Shown piece after piece: positions 12,557 to 22,983 of a stretch of 50,891 nt of DNA (its first letter is position 1; each line of letters opens with the position of its first letter). The position numbers were made by a program, and so were the translations under genes. Source of the DNA: Catenulisporales bacterium (GTDB taxonomy: Bacteria; Actinomycetota; Actinomycetes; Streptomycetales; Catenulisporaceae); assembly GCA_019510485.1 (NCBI GenBank), contig JAEKKI010000130.1:1-50891 (forward strand). The letters run 5' to 3'. The notes below the pieces were generated by a model that saw only the letters and a program-made list of their open reading frames with translations, was not told where the DNA came from and did no database searches.

Positions 12557-14859
12557 TGGGATCGCGCTCTGGGGGCGAGGAAACGACCCCCCGCCCGACC
12601 GGCGACACCGAAGCCGTCGCCCAGGACTTCGCCGCCTACCGCGAGCGCATGGCGCGCGCCGAACGCCGTCATCGGCGCGACGCGCTGGTCGACCAGGCTG
12701 TCGGTGTCGTCATCGGCCGTTCGGGGTGCGGCTCGGCCGAGGCGGTCGCCCAACTGGCGGCGATCGCGCGGCGCTCGGGGCGCGCGCTGCACGAGGTGGC
12801 CGCCGACATCGTGGGTGAGGCGGCCGGGACAGCGGCCGACACCTCGCAGGCCGATGCCGTCCGGCTGCATCCGGCCATCGCCGGGCTGGATCGGTCCGCC
12901 GACGGCGACGAGTTGGCGCGCAGCCTGGTCACCGAGGCCCTGGGCTTCTCCGGGCCCACCGCGGCCGTCATCGGCGTGCTCGACGACGACGGGACGGTGG
13001 CGATCCTCGGCTCGACCGGCGTCCCGCCCCGGGAGATCCGGCGCTGGCGCCGGCTCCCGCCGGCCGTGGACTGCCTGATCAACCGGGCTGTCAGCAGCGG
13101 CCAGCCGGTCTGGATCGACGACACCACCCCCGACCCGCCGCCGCTGATCACCGTGCCCGGTCCCGCCGGCTCGTCCGGAACCCGCGTCGCCGCCCCGATC
13201 CGGTCGGGCCGGATGCTCATCGGCGTGGTCGAACTGGCCTGGTCCGCCGCCGGCGCCGGCCAGCCGGACGCCGGAGCCAGATCCACCGGCCTGGACCCCC
13301 GGGCCCGCCGCGAGGTCGAAGCAGTCGTCCGCTCGGCCGGACCGGCACTGCTGCGCATGCTCGGCCACGACCTCCACATCCCCGACCTCCTCAGCATCGA
13401 CAGCACGGGGGAGTCCCCCTGGCAGGACGTCCTCGACCTCTTCGACGTGCCCGCCTTCGTCGTCGACGGCCTGACCGACGGATCCGACACCGCCGACCGG
13501 CTCCAGGTGATCGCCCGCAACAAGTCGGCGACCGAAGTGATGCTCGCCGACCGCAGCCTCACCGCGGCGGCACCTTGGATCGCCACCGAAGCGCAGCACC
13601 TGTCCGCCGTCGCCCGCACCGGCGTCCCGCAGCGCCACCGCGTCGCCGCCGACCGGCTCGGCATCGAGGCCGTCTCGGTCGCCCGCGTCGGCCCCGGCGC
13701 CGTCCTCGTGGTCTGCCACCCGGCTACCGTGCCGGCCCCCGACGTCGCCGCCACCCTGGAGCGCCTGGCGAAGTTCGGGACCTGGGTCTGGAACCCCGCC
13801 GAGGACCGCGTCCGCTGGTCCCCCGAGGCGCTCCGCATCGTCGGCGCCCCGGCGATGGGCGATCCGGGCGGGATCGACCGGCCGCCCTACACCGTGCACC
13901 CCGACGACGCCGAGGCCGAGCGCCGCTTCATCAAGACCCTGACGACTGAGGGCCGGCCGGCCGAGGTCGAGTTCCGCATCGTGCACTACGGCGCCGAGCC
14001 GACCCGGGTGCGCATGGCGGGCCAGGCCCTCGGCGGACCCGGGGAGGCCGTCTTCGGCGTGGTCCAGGACGTCACCGAATTCCGCCGCGCCGAGACCGCC
14101 CTGGAAGTCGCCCGGGTCCAGCTCGCGGCCCAGCGCTCCCGGGCCGACGCCGAACGGCACCTGGCCTCCGCCCTCCAGCAGGCCATCGTCCCGAGCGCCG
14201 CCCGCAACCAGCCCCCGCGCACCGGCGTGGAGATCGCGGCCCGCTACCGCCCGGCGTCCGCCGCGGCCGGGGTCGGCGGCGACTGGTACTCCGTCTTCCC
14301 ACTGCGCGACGCCAAGCTCCTGCTGGCGATCGGCGACGTCGCCGGCCACGGCCTGCCCGCCGCCTCGGCCATGGCCGACCTGCACCACGGGCTGCGCGGG
14401 ATAGCCCTGGCCCAGACCGGCCCGGGACGGCTGCTCACGCTGCTCAACGAACTCGTCGACGGCATGCCCGAGTTCACCATCGCCAGCGCCTGCTGCCTGC
14501 TGTGGGACCCGGCCACCCGGCGCCTGCGCTGGGGCAACGCCGGCCACCCGCCGCCGATCCGGATCCGCGGCACCGAGGCCCACCTGGTGGAGGACCACGT
14601 CGGCCCGATGCTCGGCGCCGACCCGCACGCCGAGTACGAGGACTCCGCCATGGTGGTGGAGAGCGGCGACGTGCTGCTGCTCTACACCGACGGCCTGGTC
14701 GAGCGCCGCCGCGTCGGCGACGACGAGACCACCTCCTATCTGCTCGGCCAGGCCCGCGAGCCCGACGCCGATCTGGACCGCTATCTGGACCGGATCCTGG
14801 CCGGCGCCCGCTCCGACACCGACGACGACGTCTGCGTGCTCGCCGTCCGCTTCGACTGA
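12556..14859 (+). CDS. ANTAR-GAF-PAS-PP2C (SpoIIE/RsbU-type) phosphatase
   Basis: The protein is about 767 residues. Residues 35-95 look like an ANTAR RNA-binding helix bundle (ALVDQAVGVVIGRSGCGSAE). A GAF-like domain follows (about 105-275), then two PAS-like regions (about 295-400 and 405-510, the latter with FGTWVWNPAEDRVRWSPEAL and FGVVQDVTEFRR). A short coiled coil leads to a C-terminal SpoIIE/PP2C domain with GVGGDWYSVF, AIGDVAGHGLPAA and LLYTDGLVERR. Family knowledge: such phosphatases dephosphorylate STAS antagonists and so release sigma factors. The ATG at 12556 overlaps the previous stop, with GGAAGAG upstream; a GTG at 12538 is an alternative. Joining an ANTAR domain to a PP2C effector suggests combined RNA and signal sensing (inference). 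Confidence 0.9.
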   Translation: MGSRSGGEETTPRPTGDTEAVAQDFAAYRERMARAERRHRRDALVDQAVGVVIGRSGCGSAEAVAQLAAIARRSGRALHEVAADIVGEAAGTAADTSQADAVRLHPAIAGLDRSADGDELARSLVTEALGFSGPTAAVIGVLDDDGTVAILGSTGVPPREIRRWRRLPPAVDCLINRAVSSGQPVWIDDTTPDPPPLITVPGPAGSSGTRVAAPIRSGRMLIGVVELAWSAAGAGQPDAGARSTGLDPRARREVEAVVRSAGPALLRMLGHDLHIPDLLSIDSTGESPWQDVLDLFDVPAFVVDGLTDGSDTADRLQVIARNKSATEVMLADRSLTAAAPWIATEAQHLSAVARTGVPQRHRVAADRLGIEAVSVARVGPGAVLVVCHPATVPAPDVAATLERLAKFGTWVWNPAEDRVRWSPEALRIVGAPAMGDPGGIDRPPYTVHPDDAEAERRFIKTLTTEGRPAEVEFRIVHYGAEPTRVRMAGQALGGPGEAVFGVVQDVTEFRRAETALEVARVQLAAQRSRADAERHLASALQQAIVPSAARNQPPRTGVEIAARYRPASAAAGVGGDWYSVFPLRDAKLLLAIGDVAGHGLPAASAMADLHHGLRGIALAQTGPGRLLTLLNELVDGMPEFTIASACCLLWDPATRRLRWGNAGHPPPIRIRGTEAHLVEDHVGPMLGADPHAEYEDSAMVVESGDVLLLYTDGLVERRRVGDDETTSYLLGQAREPDADLDRYLDRILAGARSDTDDDVCVLAVRFD

Positions 14860-14894
14860 GGCCCGGGGGCGCGGACACCGTCCCATTGCACCGG

Positions 14895-14918
14895 GTTTGA
14901 TCCGTACCCAACGGGTCA
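14895..14918 (+). promoter_or_regulatory. Putative SigB-type promoter for the rsbW-sigma pair
   Basis: GTTTGA (14895-14900), 12 bp and GGGTCA (14913-14918) lie about 80 bp before the RsbW-like gene. They resemble the SigB-family consensus GTTTAA-N12-14-GGGTAT, with the GGGT core intact. Autoregulation of sigB operons is established in Bacillus and Streptomyces, which makes the position meaningful, but the match is imperfect. Confidence 0.38.
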
Positions 14919-14997
14919 AGCGGAGGCCGGGCAATACGCCCGAGGAAGCCGGCGCATCACCTCGAAAGGCCGGCGACCGCAGGAGAGGTGCGATGGC

Positions 14998-15432
14998 ATG
15001 CCCAGCGTCGAAGTGCCGAAGGTTGACGGGATCAGGACTCACGGAGTCGAGTCCGTATTGGTCAGAGTGCCGGCCCACCGGGACTACGTCGCCGTCGTCC
15101 GAGCCGCCGTCGCCCAGCTCGGCGCTCGCCTGGGCTACACCGTCTCCGAACTCATCGATCTGCGCCTCGCGGTCGACGAGGCGTGCAGCCAGCTGGTCGG
15201 CGGGGTTCCCCTGGACGGCCCACCCCAGGGATACCTGGAGTGCCGACTACGGGTAGGTCTTGGCACGTTGCAAGTCACGGTGGTCGCCTCGGCGGCCGGC
15301 GTGGAAACCCCCGACAGGGACGGGTTCGGGTGGAACGTCCTGACCGCTCTGGTGGACTCCCTATCGTGGGCGAACGACGGCGTCACCGCTCGGATCGATC
15401 TAGTGAAGAGCCACAGCGCCGGAGTCCGCTGA
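14998..15432 (+). CDS. RsbW-like anti-sigma serine kinase
   Basis: This is a 144-residue single-domain GHKL ATPase. It begins with a beta strand (VLVRVPAHRDYVAVVRAAV), has the N-box region LIDLRLAVDEACSQL (the usual Asn is replaced by a Cys/Ser environment) and ends with GFGWNVLTALVDSLSWAND. Like RsbW, it would bind and hold the neighbouring sigma factor, and release it when an unphosphorylated STAS protein competes. The ATG at 14998 follows AGGAGAGG. The sigma-factor frame begins inside its 3' end, the usual rsbW-sigB order. The classical G1/G2 glycine motifs are weak, so kinase activity is less certain than the binding role. Confidence 0.85.
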   Translation: MPSVEVPKVDGIRTHGVESVLVRVPAHRDYVAVVRAAVAQLGARLGYTVSELIDLRLAVDEACSQLVGGVPLDGPPQGYLECRLRVGLGTLQVTVVASAAGVETPDRDGFGWNVLTALVDSLSWANDGVTARIDLVKSHSAGVR

Positions 15433-16208
15433 AGAGTCCCGACCGCCGCCGCGAACGCGCGGCGGCGCTCGCCGCGCTGCGCCGGCTCGCCACCCTCGAC
15501 CCCGACGATCCCGAGCGCTCGGCCCTGCGCGAGTACGTCATCGGCGAGTACATGTCCTACGCGCGCTACGTCGCGGGCCGGTTCCAGCACCGCGGCGAAT
15601 CCGTCGAGGACCTGGAGCAGGTGGCCTACGTCGGACTGGTCAAGGCGGTCGACAATTACGACCCCGACTACCGCACCTCGTTCCTTACCTACGCGACGCC
15701 GATGATCGCCGGAGAAATCAAACGGCACTTCCGGGACACGACCTGGGACGTCCACGTGCCGCGCCGCCTGCAGGAGCTGTCGGCGGCCCTGCGCCCGGCC
15801 GAAGAAGCCCTGGCTCAGAACCTGGGCCGGAGCCCTACCCTGACCGAGCTCGCCGACCGTCTGGACGCCTCCAGCGAGGAGATCGTCGACGCGCTGGAAG
15901 CCGCGGCCGTCTACAGCACCGCGTCCCTGGACGTGCCGATCGCGCAGTCCGACGGCGAGGGCTCCACCCTGGGCGAGCTGCTGGGCGCCGATGATCCCGC
16001 CTACGGACTCGTGGTCGAGCGCGAGACGCTGAAACCGCTGCTGGCCGCACTCGGCGACCGCGACAAGCGCATCCTGCTGATGCGTTTCTTCCGCGGCATG
16101 TCGCAGGCCGAGATCGGCGCCGAGCTCGGGGTGTCGCAGATGCAGGTCTCGCGGTTGCTGACGCAGATCCTCGGACGCCTGCGCGCCGAGGTTGAGAAGA
16201 ACCGTTGA
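15366..16208 (+). CDS. SigB/SigF-family RNA polymerase sigma factor
   Basis: This group 3 sigma factor (about 260-280 residues, depending on start) directs RNA polymerase to general-stress or developmental promoters. Region 2 is clear (EDLEQVAYVGLVKAVDNYD, then TYATPMIAGEIKRHFRD and VHVPRRLQEL). Region 3 follows, and region 4 has MSQAEIGAELGVSQMQVSRL. The start is uncertain: GTG at 15366 overlaps the upstream gene by 67 bp, while a CTG at 15429 overlaps the RsbW stop (CTGA) with GGAG 4 bp before it and would begin just before the conserved part. Either way, synthesis is coupled to the anti-sigma factor. The sigma type matches the STAS/kinase/PP2C set upstream. Confidence 0.92.
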   Translation: MGERRRHRSDRSSEEPQRRSPLKSPDRRRERAAALAALRRLATLDPDDPERSALREYVIGEYMSYARYVAGRFQHRGESVEDLEQVAYVGLVKAVDNYDPDYRTSFLTYATPMIAGEIKRHFRDTTWDVHVPRRLQELSAALRPAEEALAQNLGRSPTLTELADRLDASSEEIVDALEAAAVYSTASLDVPIAQSDGEGSTLGELLGADDPAYGLVVERETLKPLLAALGDRDKRILLMRFFRGMSQAEIGAELGVSQMQVSRLLTQILGRLRAEVEKNR

Positions 16209-16281
16209 CAGAGCTCTGTTCCGGTCGGAAAGTTACGGTACGCATCGTAGTACTGTGATTTACTTGCGCACCGGGAGAGCG

Positions 16282-18396
16282 ATGACGAGTCATGACCGCA
16301 GACGCCGCATGCCTTTACGCGGCGCCTCTCAGCTGTGGGCCGCCGGATGCGCGCTCACCTTGGCCGCGACCGCCGTGGTATCCGCCGCGCCGACCGCCGG
16401 CGCGCGACAGTCCATCGGTTGGCCGAGCACCGGATTGCAAGGGGCCTTCATCGCCGCCGCGCACGAGTCCGGCGTCCCGCTGAGCGTCCTGGAGGCGCTG
16501 GCCTATCAGGAGTCGGCGTGGAACAGCCACGGCGGCGCGCCGTCCACCTCGGGCGCCTACGGGATCATGCAGCTCACTGATATCGATGCCGCGACCCTGG
16601 ACGGCCTGGACCCGGACAGCGCCAAGGCCGCGACGATCGCCGCCGACCCCGCGCTGTCCACCGCACGCACCGCCGCGAAGCTGATCGGCGCCGACGTGGC
16701 GGACGTCGAGCGGCTCGACGCGGTGAACATCCGAGCCGGCGCCGCGCTGTTGGCGTCCTACGCCAAGGCGCTCAACGCCGGCAGGGAACCCGCCTCGAAC
16801 GCGGCCGGCGCCTGGTACTCCGCGGTCGCCAAGTACAGCGGCGCCGCCGACAGCGCCACCGCCAAGCAGTTCGCCGATCGCGTCTTCGACGGCGTGCGTG
16901 ACGGTATCGCCACACCGGACCTGACGCTCGCGGCCGACCCGGCCGTGCACGTCGACGCCGCTTCGTTGAGCGCCCTGCACCTGCCCGCGCCCGCGCCGAC
17001 GCCGAGGAAGAGCGCCACTTCCGAGAACGGCACCCCGCTCCCGGAGTGCCCGCCGACCGTGCCCTGCGACTACACCCCGGCCGCGCTCGCCCTGAACGAC
17101 CCGGCCGATCTGTCGAGCTATGGCAACTACGACCCCGCCGACCGTCCCGCGCACTCGGCGATCCGCTACATCACCATCCACGACACCGAGGGCGGCTTCG
17201 CCGGCTCGGTGAACTGGTTCAAGAACCCCGTCGCCTACGCCTCGGCGCACTATGTGATCCGGTCCTCCGACGGCCACGTGACGCAGATGGTGCCGACGCA
17301 GGACATCGCCTGGGACTCCGCCAATTGGTCGGTGTATCAGCACTCGGTATCCATCGAGCACGAGGGCTGGGCCATCCACGGCGCCGCCTGGTACACCGAG
17401 GCGCAGTACGAGACCACCGCCGAACTGGTCCGCTATCTGGCCGCCAAGTACCACATCCCGCTGGACCGCCAGCACATCATCGGCCATGACGAGGTGCCCG
17501 GATCCCGGGACTCCGGCCAGAGCACGCAGCACTGGGACCCGGGGACGTACTGGGACTGGTCGCACTTCATGGACCTGCTGGGCGCCCCGATCGTGCCGTG
17601 GATCCCGGCCGCCGCCGGCCGGTCCGACGCGGCTGCCGGCCCTGGCCCCGGCACCTCGCGCCTGGCCGACCCGGCGTTCAACCCGCTGGGCTCCGTGGTG
17701 GTGGTCCGGCCCTCCTTCCACGGCAACCTGCAGGTGGTCTCCGGCTGCACCGAGGCCAGTGACCCGACGCCCGGCGCCGTGCCCGGCCAGTGCGGCGAAC
17801 AGCCCTCTCAGCCCACGAACTTCGTGTGGCTGCGCACAGCCCCGGACCCCGGCGCCCCGCTGCTGTCCGAGCCGTATCTGCACGCCGGCGGCGCACCCGG
17901 CACCGACGCCGCCTCCGACTGGGGCGACAAGGCGGTGACCGGCCAGAAGTTCGTGGTCGCCGACCGCGAGATCACCCGCGCCGGCCTGTGGACCGCCATC
18001 TGGTACGGCGGCCGCGAAGCCTGGTTCGACAGCCCCTGGTCGGCGGCCTTCGCCGCGTTCCCGGCGGCGGCGACCGTGGTCAAGCCCAAGGCGGGGCTCA
18101 CCTCGATCCCGGTCTACGCCACCGCGGCCCCCGAGGCCTCGGCCTACCCGCCGCCGATCGCGGCGCTGGACCTGCGCACCCCGAGGCTGCTGACGAAGTA
18201 CTCGATCCCGGCGGGCCAGTCGTACGTCGCCGCCGGGCCCGCGGTCAACGGCGAGTACTGGTTCGCGTACAGCATCGACGCCTCGGCGCCGATGGACCGG
18301 ACCGAGGTGGTCGGCACGACGAAGTTCTTCCTGATCCAGTTCAACCACCGGATGGCGTGGGTCAACGCCGCGGACGTGGATGTCACGCATGCCTGA
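16282..18396 (+). CDS. Secreted peptidoglycan hydrolase: SLT-like domain plus Amidase_2 domain
   Basis: The protein is 704 residues. An N-terminal signal peptide (RRRR, then a hydrophobic stretch ending at PTAGA, about residue 45) exports it. Residues 50-230 resemble a lytic transglycosylase (SLT) fold, with the likely catalytic glutamate in EALAYQESAWNS followed by GAYGIMQLTDID. Residues 290-440 form an N-acetylmuramoyl-L-alanine amidase (Amidase_2), with zinc-site candidates in YITIHDTEGG, HIIGHDEVPG and QHWDPGTYWDW. The C-terminal 260 residues look like SH3-like wall-binding repeats (WLRTAPDPGAPLL, AWVNAADVDV). The ATG at 16282 follows GGGAGAG. The gene is just downstream of the sigma factor with a 73-bp gap, so read-through or direct SigB-type control is possible. 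Confidence 0.88.
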   Translation: MTSHDRRRRMPLRGASQLWAAGCALTLAATAVVSAAPTAGARQSIGWPSTGLQGAFIAAAHESGVPLSVLEALAYQESAWNSHGGAPSTSGAYGIMQLTDIDAATLDGLDPDSAKAATIAADPALSTARTAAKLIGADVADVERLDAVNIRAGAALLASYAKALNAGREPASNAAGAWYSAVAKYSGAADSATAKQFADRVFDGVRDGIATPDLTLAADPAVHVDAASLSALHLPAPAPTPRKSATSENGTPLPECPPTVPCDYTPAALALNDPADLSSYGNYDPADRPAHSAIRYITIHDTEGGFAGSVNWFKNPVAYASAHYVIRSSDGHVTQMVPTQDIAWDSANWSVYQHSVSIEHEGWAIHGAAWYTEAQYETTAELVRYLAAKYHIPLDRQHIIGHDEVPGSRDSGQSTQHWDPGTYWDWSHFMDLLGAPIVPWIPAAAGRSDAAAGPGPGTSRLADPAFNPLGSVVVVRPSFHGNLQVVSGCTEASDPTPGAVPGQCGEQPSQPTNFVWLRTAPDPGAPLLSEPYLHAGGAPGTDAASDWGDKAVTGQKFVVADREITRAGLWTAIWYGGREAWFDSPWSAAFAAFPAAATVVKPKAGLTSIPVYATAAPEASAYPPPIAALDLRTPRLLTKYSIPAGQSYVAAGPAVNGEYWFAYSIDASAPMDRTEVVGTTKFFLIQFNHRMAWVNAADVDVTHA

Positions 18397-18416
18397 CACC
18401 GGTTGAGCCCGGTGCC

Positions 18417-18447
18417 GGCCGCCTCGTTCACGCGGAGCGAGGCGGCC
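18417..18447 (+). terminator. Hairpin terminator after the amidase gene
   Basis: A perfect 10-bp stem (GGCCGCCTCG at 18417-18426 with CGAGGCGGCC at 18438-18447) and an 11-nt loop start 21 bp after the stop codon. There is no U-tract, which is usual for actinomycete terminators. Confidence 0.6.
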
Positions 18448-18619
18448 TGGCCTTTCCCACTCGCGGGAATCCCGCGAGCGCGCCACGCGATCATCCGGTT
18501 TGATCACCACCCCTCATTCACTAAGCTCGAAGCCGGTGTGCCGGGAAGTCTGGTCGGCTCGCCCTAACCGGCCCCGTCAGATGGCGCCGGTCGGCGACAA
18601 CAGTGACTGGGGGCACCCC

Positions 18620-20149
18620 ATGCACGGGGTCGGAATCGTGCTGGCGCTCGTCGTGCTCGGCACGGCGGTGGCGACCTTCGCCCGCCGGTGGAGCGTGCCC
18701 GCTCCGTCGTTGCTGGTCCTGGCCGGTGTCGCCGTGGCGCTGGTACCCGGCGTGCCGCAGGTCCGGGTGGCGCCGGAGACCATCGCCCTGCTGGTGCTGC
18801 CGCCGCTGCTTTACGCCTCGGCCGAGGAGATGTCGCCGCGCGAGCTGCGTGCGGTCTGGCGACCGGTGGCCGTGCTGGCGCTGGGCCTGGTCCTGGCCAC
18901 GGCGGCGGCGGTCGCCGGGCTCGGCCTGATGCTGTCCGGGCTGTCGGCGTCGATGGCGTTCGTGCTCGGGGCGGTGCTGGCCTCGACCGATCCGGTGGCG
19001 GTGACGGCGCTGGCCCGCCGGCTGCCGCTGCCGGCCCGGATCCAGACGCTGGTCCAGGCCGAGAGCCTGTTCAACGACGCCACCTCGCTGGTGCTGTTCA
19101 AGGTGGCGATCGGCATCGCGGTGAGCGTCGGCGGCATCAGCTGGCTCGGCGCCGGTGGGAAGTTCGTCGTGTTGGCCGGCGGCGGCGCCGGGATCGGGGC
19201 GGCGTTGTCGGTGCTCGTCGCCGCGCTCCGCTCGCGGACCGCCGACCCGGTCCTGCAGACCGTCATCGCGCTGGTGACCCCCTACGCGGCATACATGCTG
19301 GCCGAGGCGGCGGACACCTCGGGCGTGACGGCCGTCGTGGTGGCGGGTGTCGCGGCCGGCGGCACCGGCTACCGGGTCACCGACGCGCGGATCCGGCTCC
19401 AGGTGCAGTCGGTGTACGCGGTCATCGTGTTCCTGCTGGAGTCGGTGGTCTTCGCCCTGATCGGCCTGGAGCTGCCCACCCTGGTCCGCGACCTGCCGCC
19501 GGGCAGCGACATGTGGCCGCTTCAGGCCGCAGCGCTGGCCGCGGCGCTGATCGGCATCCGGATCCTGTACGTGGGCCCGACGGTGGCGGCGTCCCGCTCG
19601 GTCGGCGACTTCCGGACCTGGCCGGTCACCCGGGTCGTGACCTGGGCCGGCACCCGGGGCGTGATGCCGCTGGCCGCGGCCCTGGCCATCCCGCTGGTGA
19701 CCGACGCCGGCGCCCCGCTGGCCGGCCGGCCCCTGGTCCTGGTCCTGACCACGGCGGTGGTGGCCGCGACGCTGACGGTGCAGGGCCTGACCCTGGCCGC
19801 GGTGGTGCGCACCTCCGGGCTGGCGGTCGACCCGGAGCGGATCGCCGACAAGGAGGCCGCCGCCCGCCAGGCGCTGGCCCGAGCGGCACTCGAATACATC
19901 GACACGCTGGCCGACACCACCGAGGCCCCCGACCGGGTCCTGGACCGCCTGCGCCGCCGGTACTCGGCCCGCCTCGGGACCCCGGACGACGGCGCGTGGC
20001 CCGCGGCGGCGTACGCGGAACTGCAACGGCAGGTCATCGGCGTGCAGTCGACGGAACTGCGCCGGCTGTACACCGAGGGCCGGATCGGCGACGGCACCCG
20101 CCGCCGGATGCAGGCCGAGTTGGATCGCGCCGATGCGGCGCTGGACTAG
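18620..20149 (+). CDS. CPA1-family Na+/H+ antiporter
   Basis: This is a 509-residue integral membrane antiporter. About 12 hydrophobic helices span residues 1-410. The transport core carries VLASTDPVAVTAL and the acidic motif AESLFNDATSLVLFK, both characteristic of the NhaP/NHE (CPA1) family, which exchanges cytoplasmic Na+ (or K+) for protons. A soluble, helical C-terminal tail of about 95 residues (YIDTLADTTEAPD onward) may sense pH or regulators. The ATG at 18620 (MHGVGIVLAL) immediately precedes the first helix and has a GGGGGC site upstream; the 40 residues before it in the frame are not membrane-like. It is monocistronic, bounded by hairpins on both sides, and fits a neighbourhood of osmotic-stress regulators. 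Confidence 0.92.
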   Translation: MHGVGIVLALVVLGTAVATFARRWSVPAPSLLVLAGVAVALVPGVPQVRVAPETIALLVLPPLLYASAEEMSPRELRAVWRPVAVLALGLVLATAAAVAGLGLMLSGLSASMAFVLGAVLASTDPVAVTALARRLPLPARIQTLVQAESLFNDATSLVLFKVAIGIAVSVGGISWLGAGGKFVVLAGGGAGIGAALSVLVAALRSRTADPVLQTVIALVTPYAAYMLAEAADTSGVTAVVVAGVAAGGTGYRVTDARIRLQVQSVYAVIVFLLESVVFALIGLELPTLVRDLPPGSDMWPLQAAALAAALIGIRILYVGPTVAASRSVGDFRTWPVTRVVTWAGTRGVMPLAAALAIPLVTDAGAPLAGRPLVLVLTTAVVAATLTVQGLTLAAVVRTSGLAVDPERIADKEAAARQALARAALEYIDTLADTTEAPDRVLDRLRRRYSARLGTPDDGAWPAAAYAELQRQVIGVQSTELRRLYTEGRIGDGTRRRMQAELDRADAALD

Positions 20150-20182
20150 GGCTGATGCCGCCGGCTGCCCGGTACATGTGTA

Positions 20183-20221
20183 AGCGGCCGGCCGGCAGGG
20201 GAAACCTGCCAGCCGGCCGCT
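20183..20221 (+). terminator. Strong hairpin terminator after the antiporter gene
   Basis: A 17-bp stem with one mismatch (20183-20199 against 20205-20221) and a GGAAA loop begin 33 bp after the antiporter stop. It is the strongest simple hairpin seen in the window. Confidence 0.7.
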
Positions 20222-20601
20222 GCCGGGAGAGGCCCGATCCGCTGTTCGCGGATCCCGGTCCAGCGGTGCGCGGCACGGGGGAACCGCACTTCCGTCTGGT
20301 CCGGGACGAGCCCCTCCCGTGTCTTCAGTCCACCACCGCCGCGGCGGTCGTGGACAGGGCCGAAAGACCCTGCCTCTGGCGGGCACCGGCTAGCGCCGGG
20401 CCGTCGAGCACTCGCGGTAGCTGTGTCGGTCGGCAAGGCGGTCCCCCCGGACAGCCCTTCCAGCCCGAAGTCTCCATTCCCAGGCCGTTCCAGCCGCCTC
20501 GCCGACCAGCATCAGCTTCGCCCGCCGGGGCCGTCCCGGGTCAGGGCCGAAGTGCTCGCACCGGCACGGTCCAAGGTCCCGAACCAGACATCTGTGATAC
20601 T
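20222..20601. other. Gene-free stretch between convergent genes
   Basis: These 380 bp lie between the antiporter terminator and the end of the convergent PPOX-fold gene. Open frames here lack a ribosome site and any recognisable motif. Codon-position GC bias is not maintained. I see no RNA gene, repeat or element remnant in it. Confidence 0.5.
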
Positions 20602-21024
20602 TCACTCTTCCTCGTCGTCATGGTGCGGAATCCGGCGTCCGACGATGCTCTGGGTGGTGACCCTGATGAAGTGGTTCCGATCGCCCGGCGCCCACGGCTC
20701 GACGCCGAGCCGGCCCAGCCGTTCCCGCTCGGCCGGATCGGTGACCAGCTTGGCCCGGCCCAGGAACGTCACGCTCCAGCCGGTGTGCGCGGTCGTGTCG
20801 ATGCGGTCCACCTCGAAGGCGACCACGGTGTCGGCCACGCCGGCGGCGAACATCGAGCCCTTGCGGGTCCGGAACACCACGTCCCGGCCGTCGAGTCTGA
20901 AGTTGACGACGTGCACCGCCGGCAGAGCGAAGCGGCTGTAGACGATCCGGCCGACCGGTACGGTCTGGACCAGGTCCAACGCCTCTGCTTCGCTGAAGCG
21001 TTCCATTCTCTGCTCAGCGGTCAT
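20602..21024 (-). CDS. PPOX-fold (pyridoxamine 5'-phosphate oxidase-like) flavin-binding protein
   Basis: This split-barrel protein of about 140 residues carries VPVGRIVYSRFALPAVHVVNFRLDG, RTRKGSMFAAGVADTVVAFEVDRID and a GWSVTFLGRAKLVTD strand near the end. This pattern matches the PPOX/nitroreductase-like FMN- or F420-binding proteins that are abundant in actinobacteria, several of which belong to the mycobacterial DosR dormancy regulon. The reaction is unknown. The C-terminus is very acidic. The ATG at 21024 was chosen over longer in-frame starts, which add a low-complexity leader; an ATG at 21006 is also possible. It is divergent from a DosS-like kinase, with 166 bp between them, which supports a redox or hypoxia link (inference). 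Confidence 0.8.
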   Translation of the reverse strand: MTAEQRMERFSEAEALDLVQTVPVGRIVYSRFALPAVHVVNFRLDGRDVVFRTRKGSMFAAGVADTVVAFEVDRIDTTAHTGWSVTFLGRAKLVTDPAERERLGRLGVEPWAPGDRNHFIRVTTQSIVGRRIPHHDDEEE

Positions 21025-21031
21025 GCCTTGA

Positions 21032-22921
<1,890 letters not shown>

Positions 22922-22983
22922 GGTTCGTCGGTTCCGGGTCTGAGTGCTGGGAAGACAGACCACCTGGCGAGAGGGAGGCGTTC

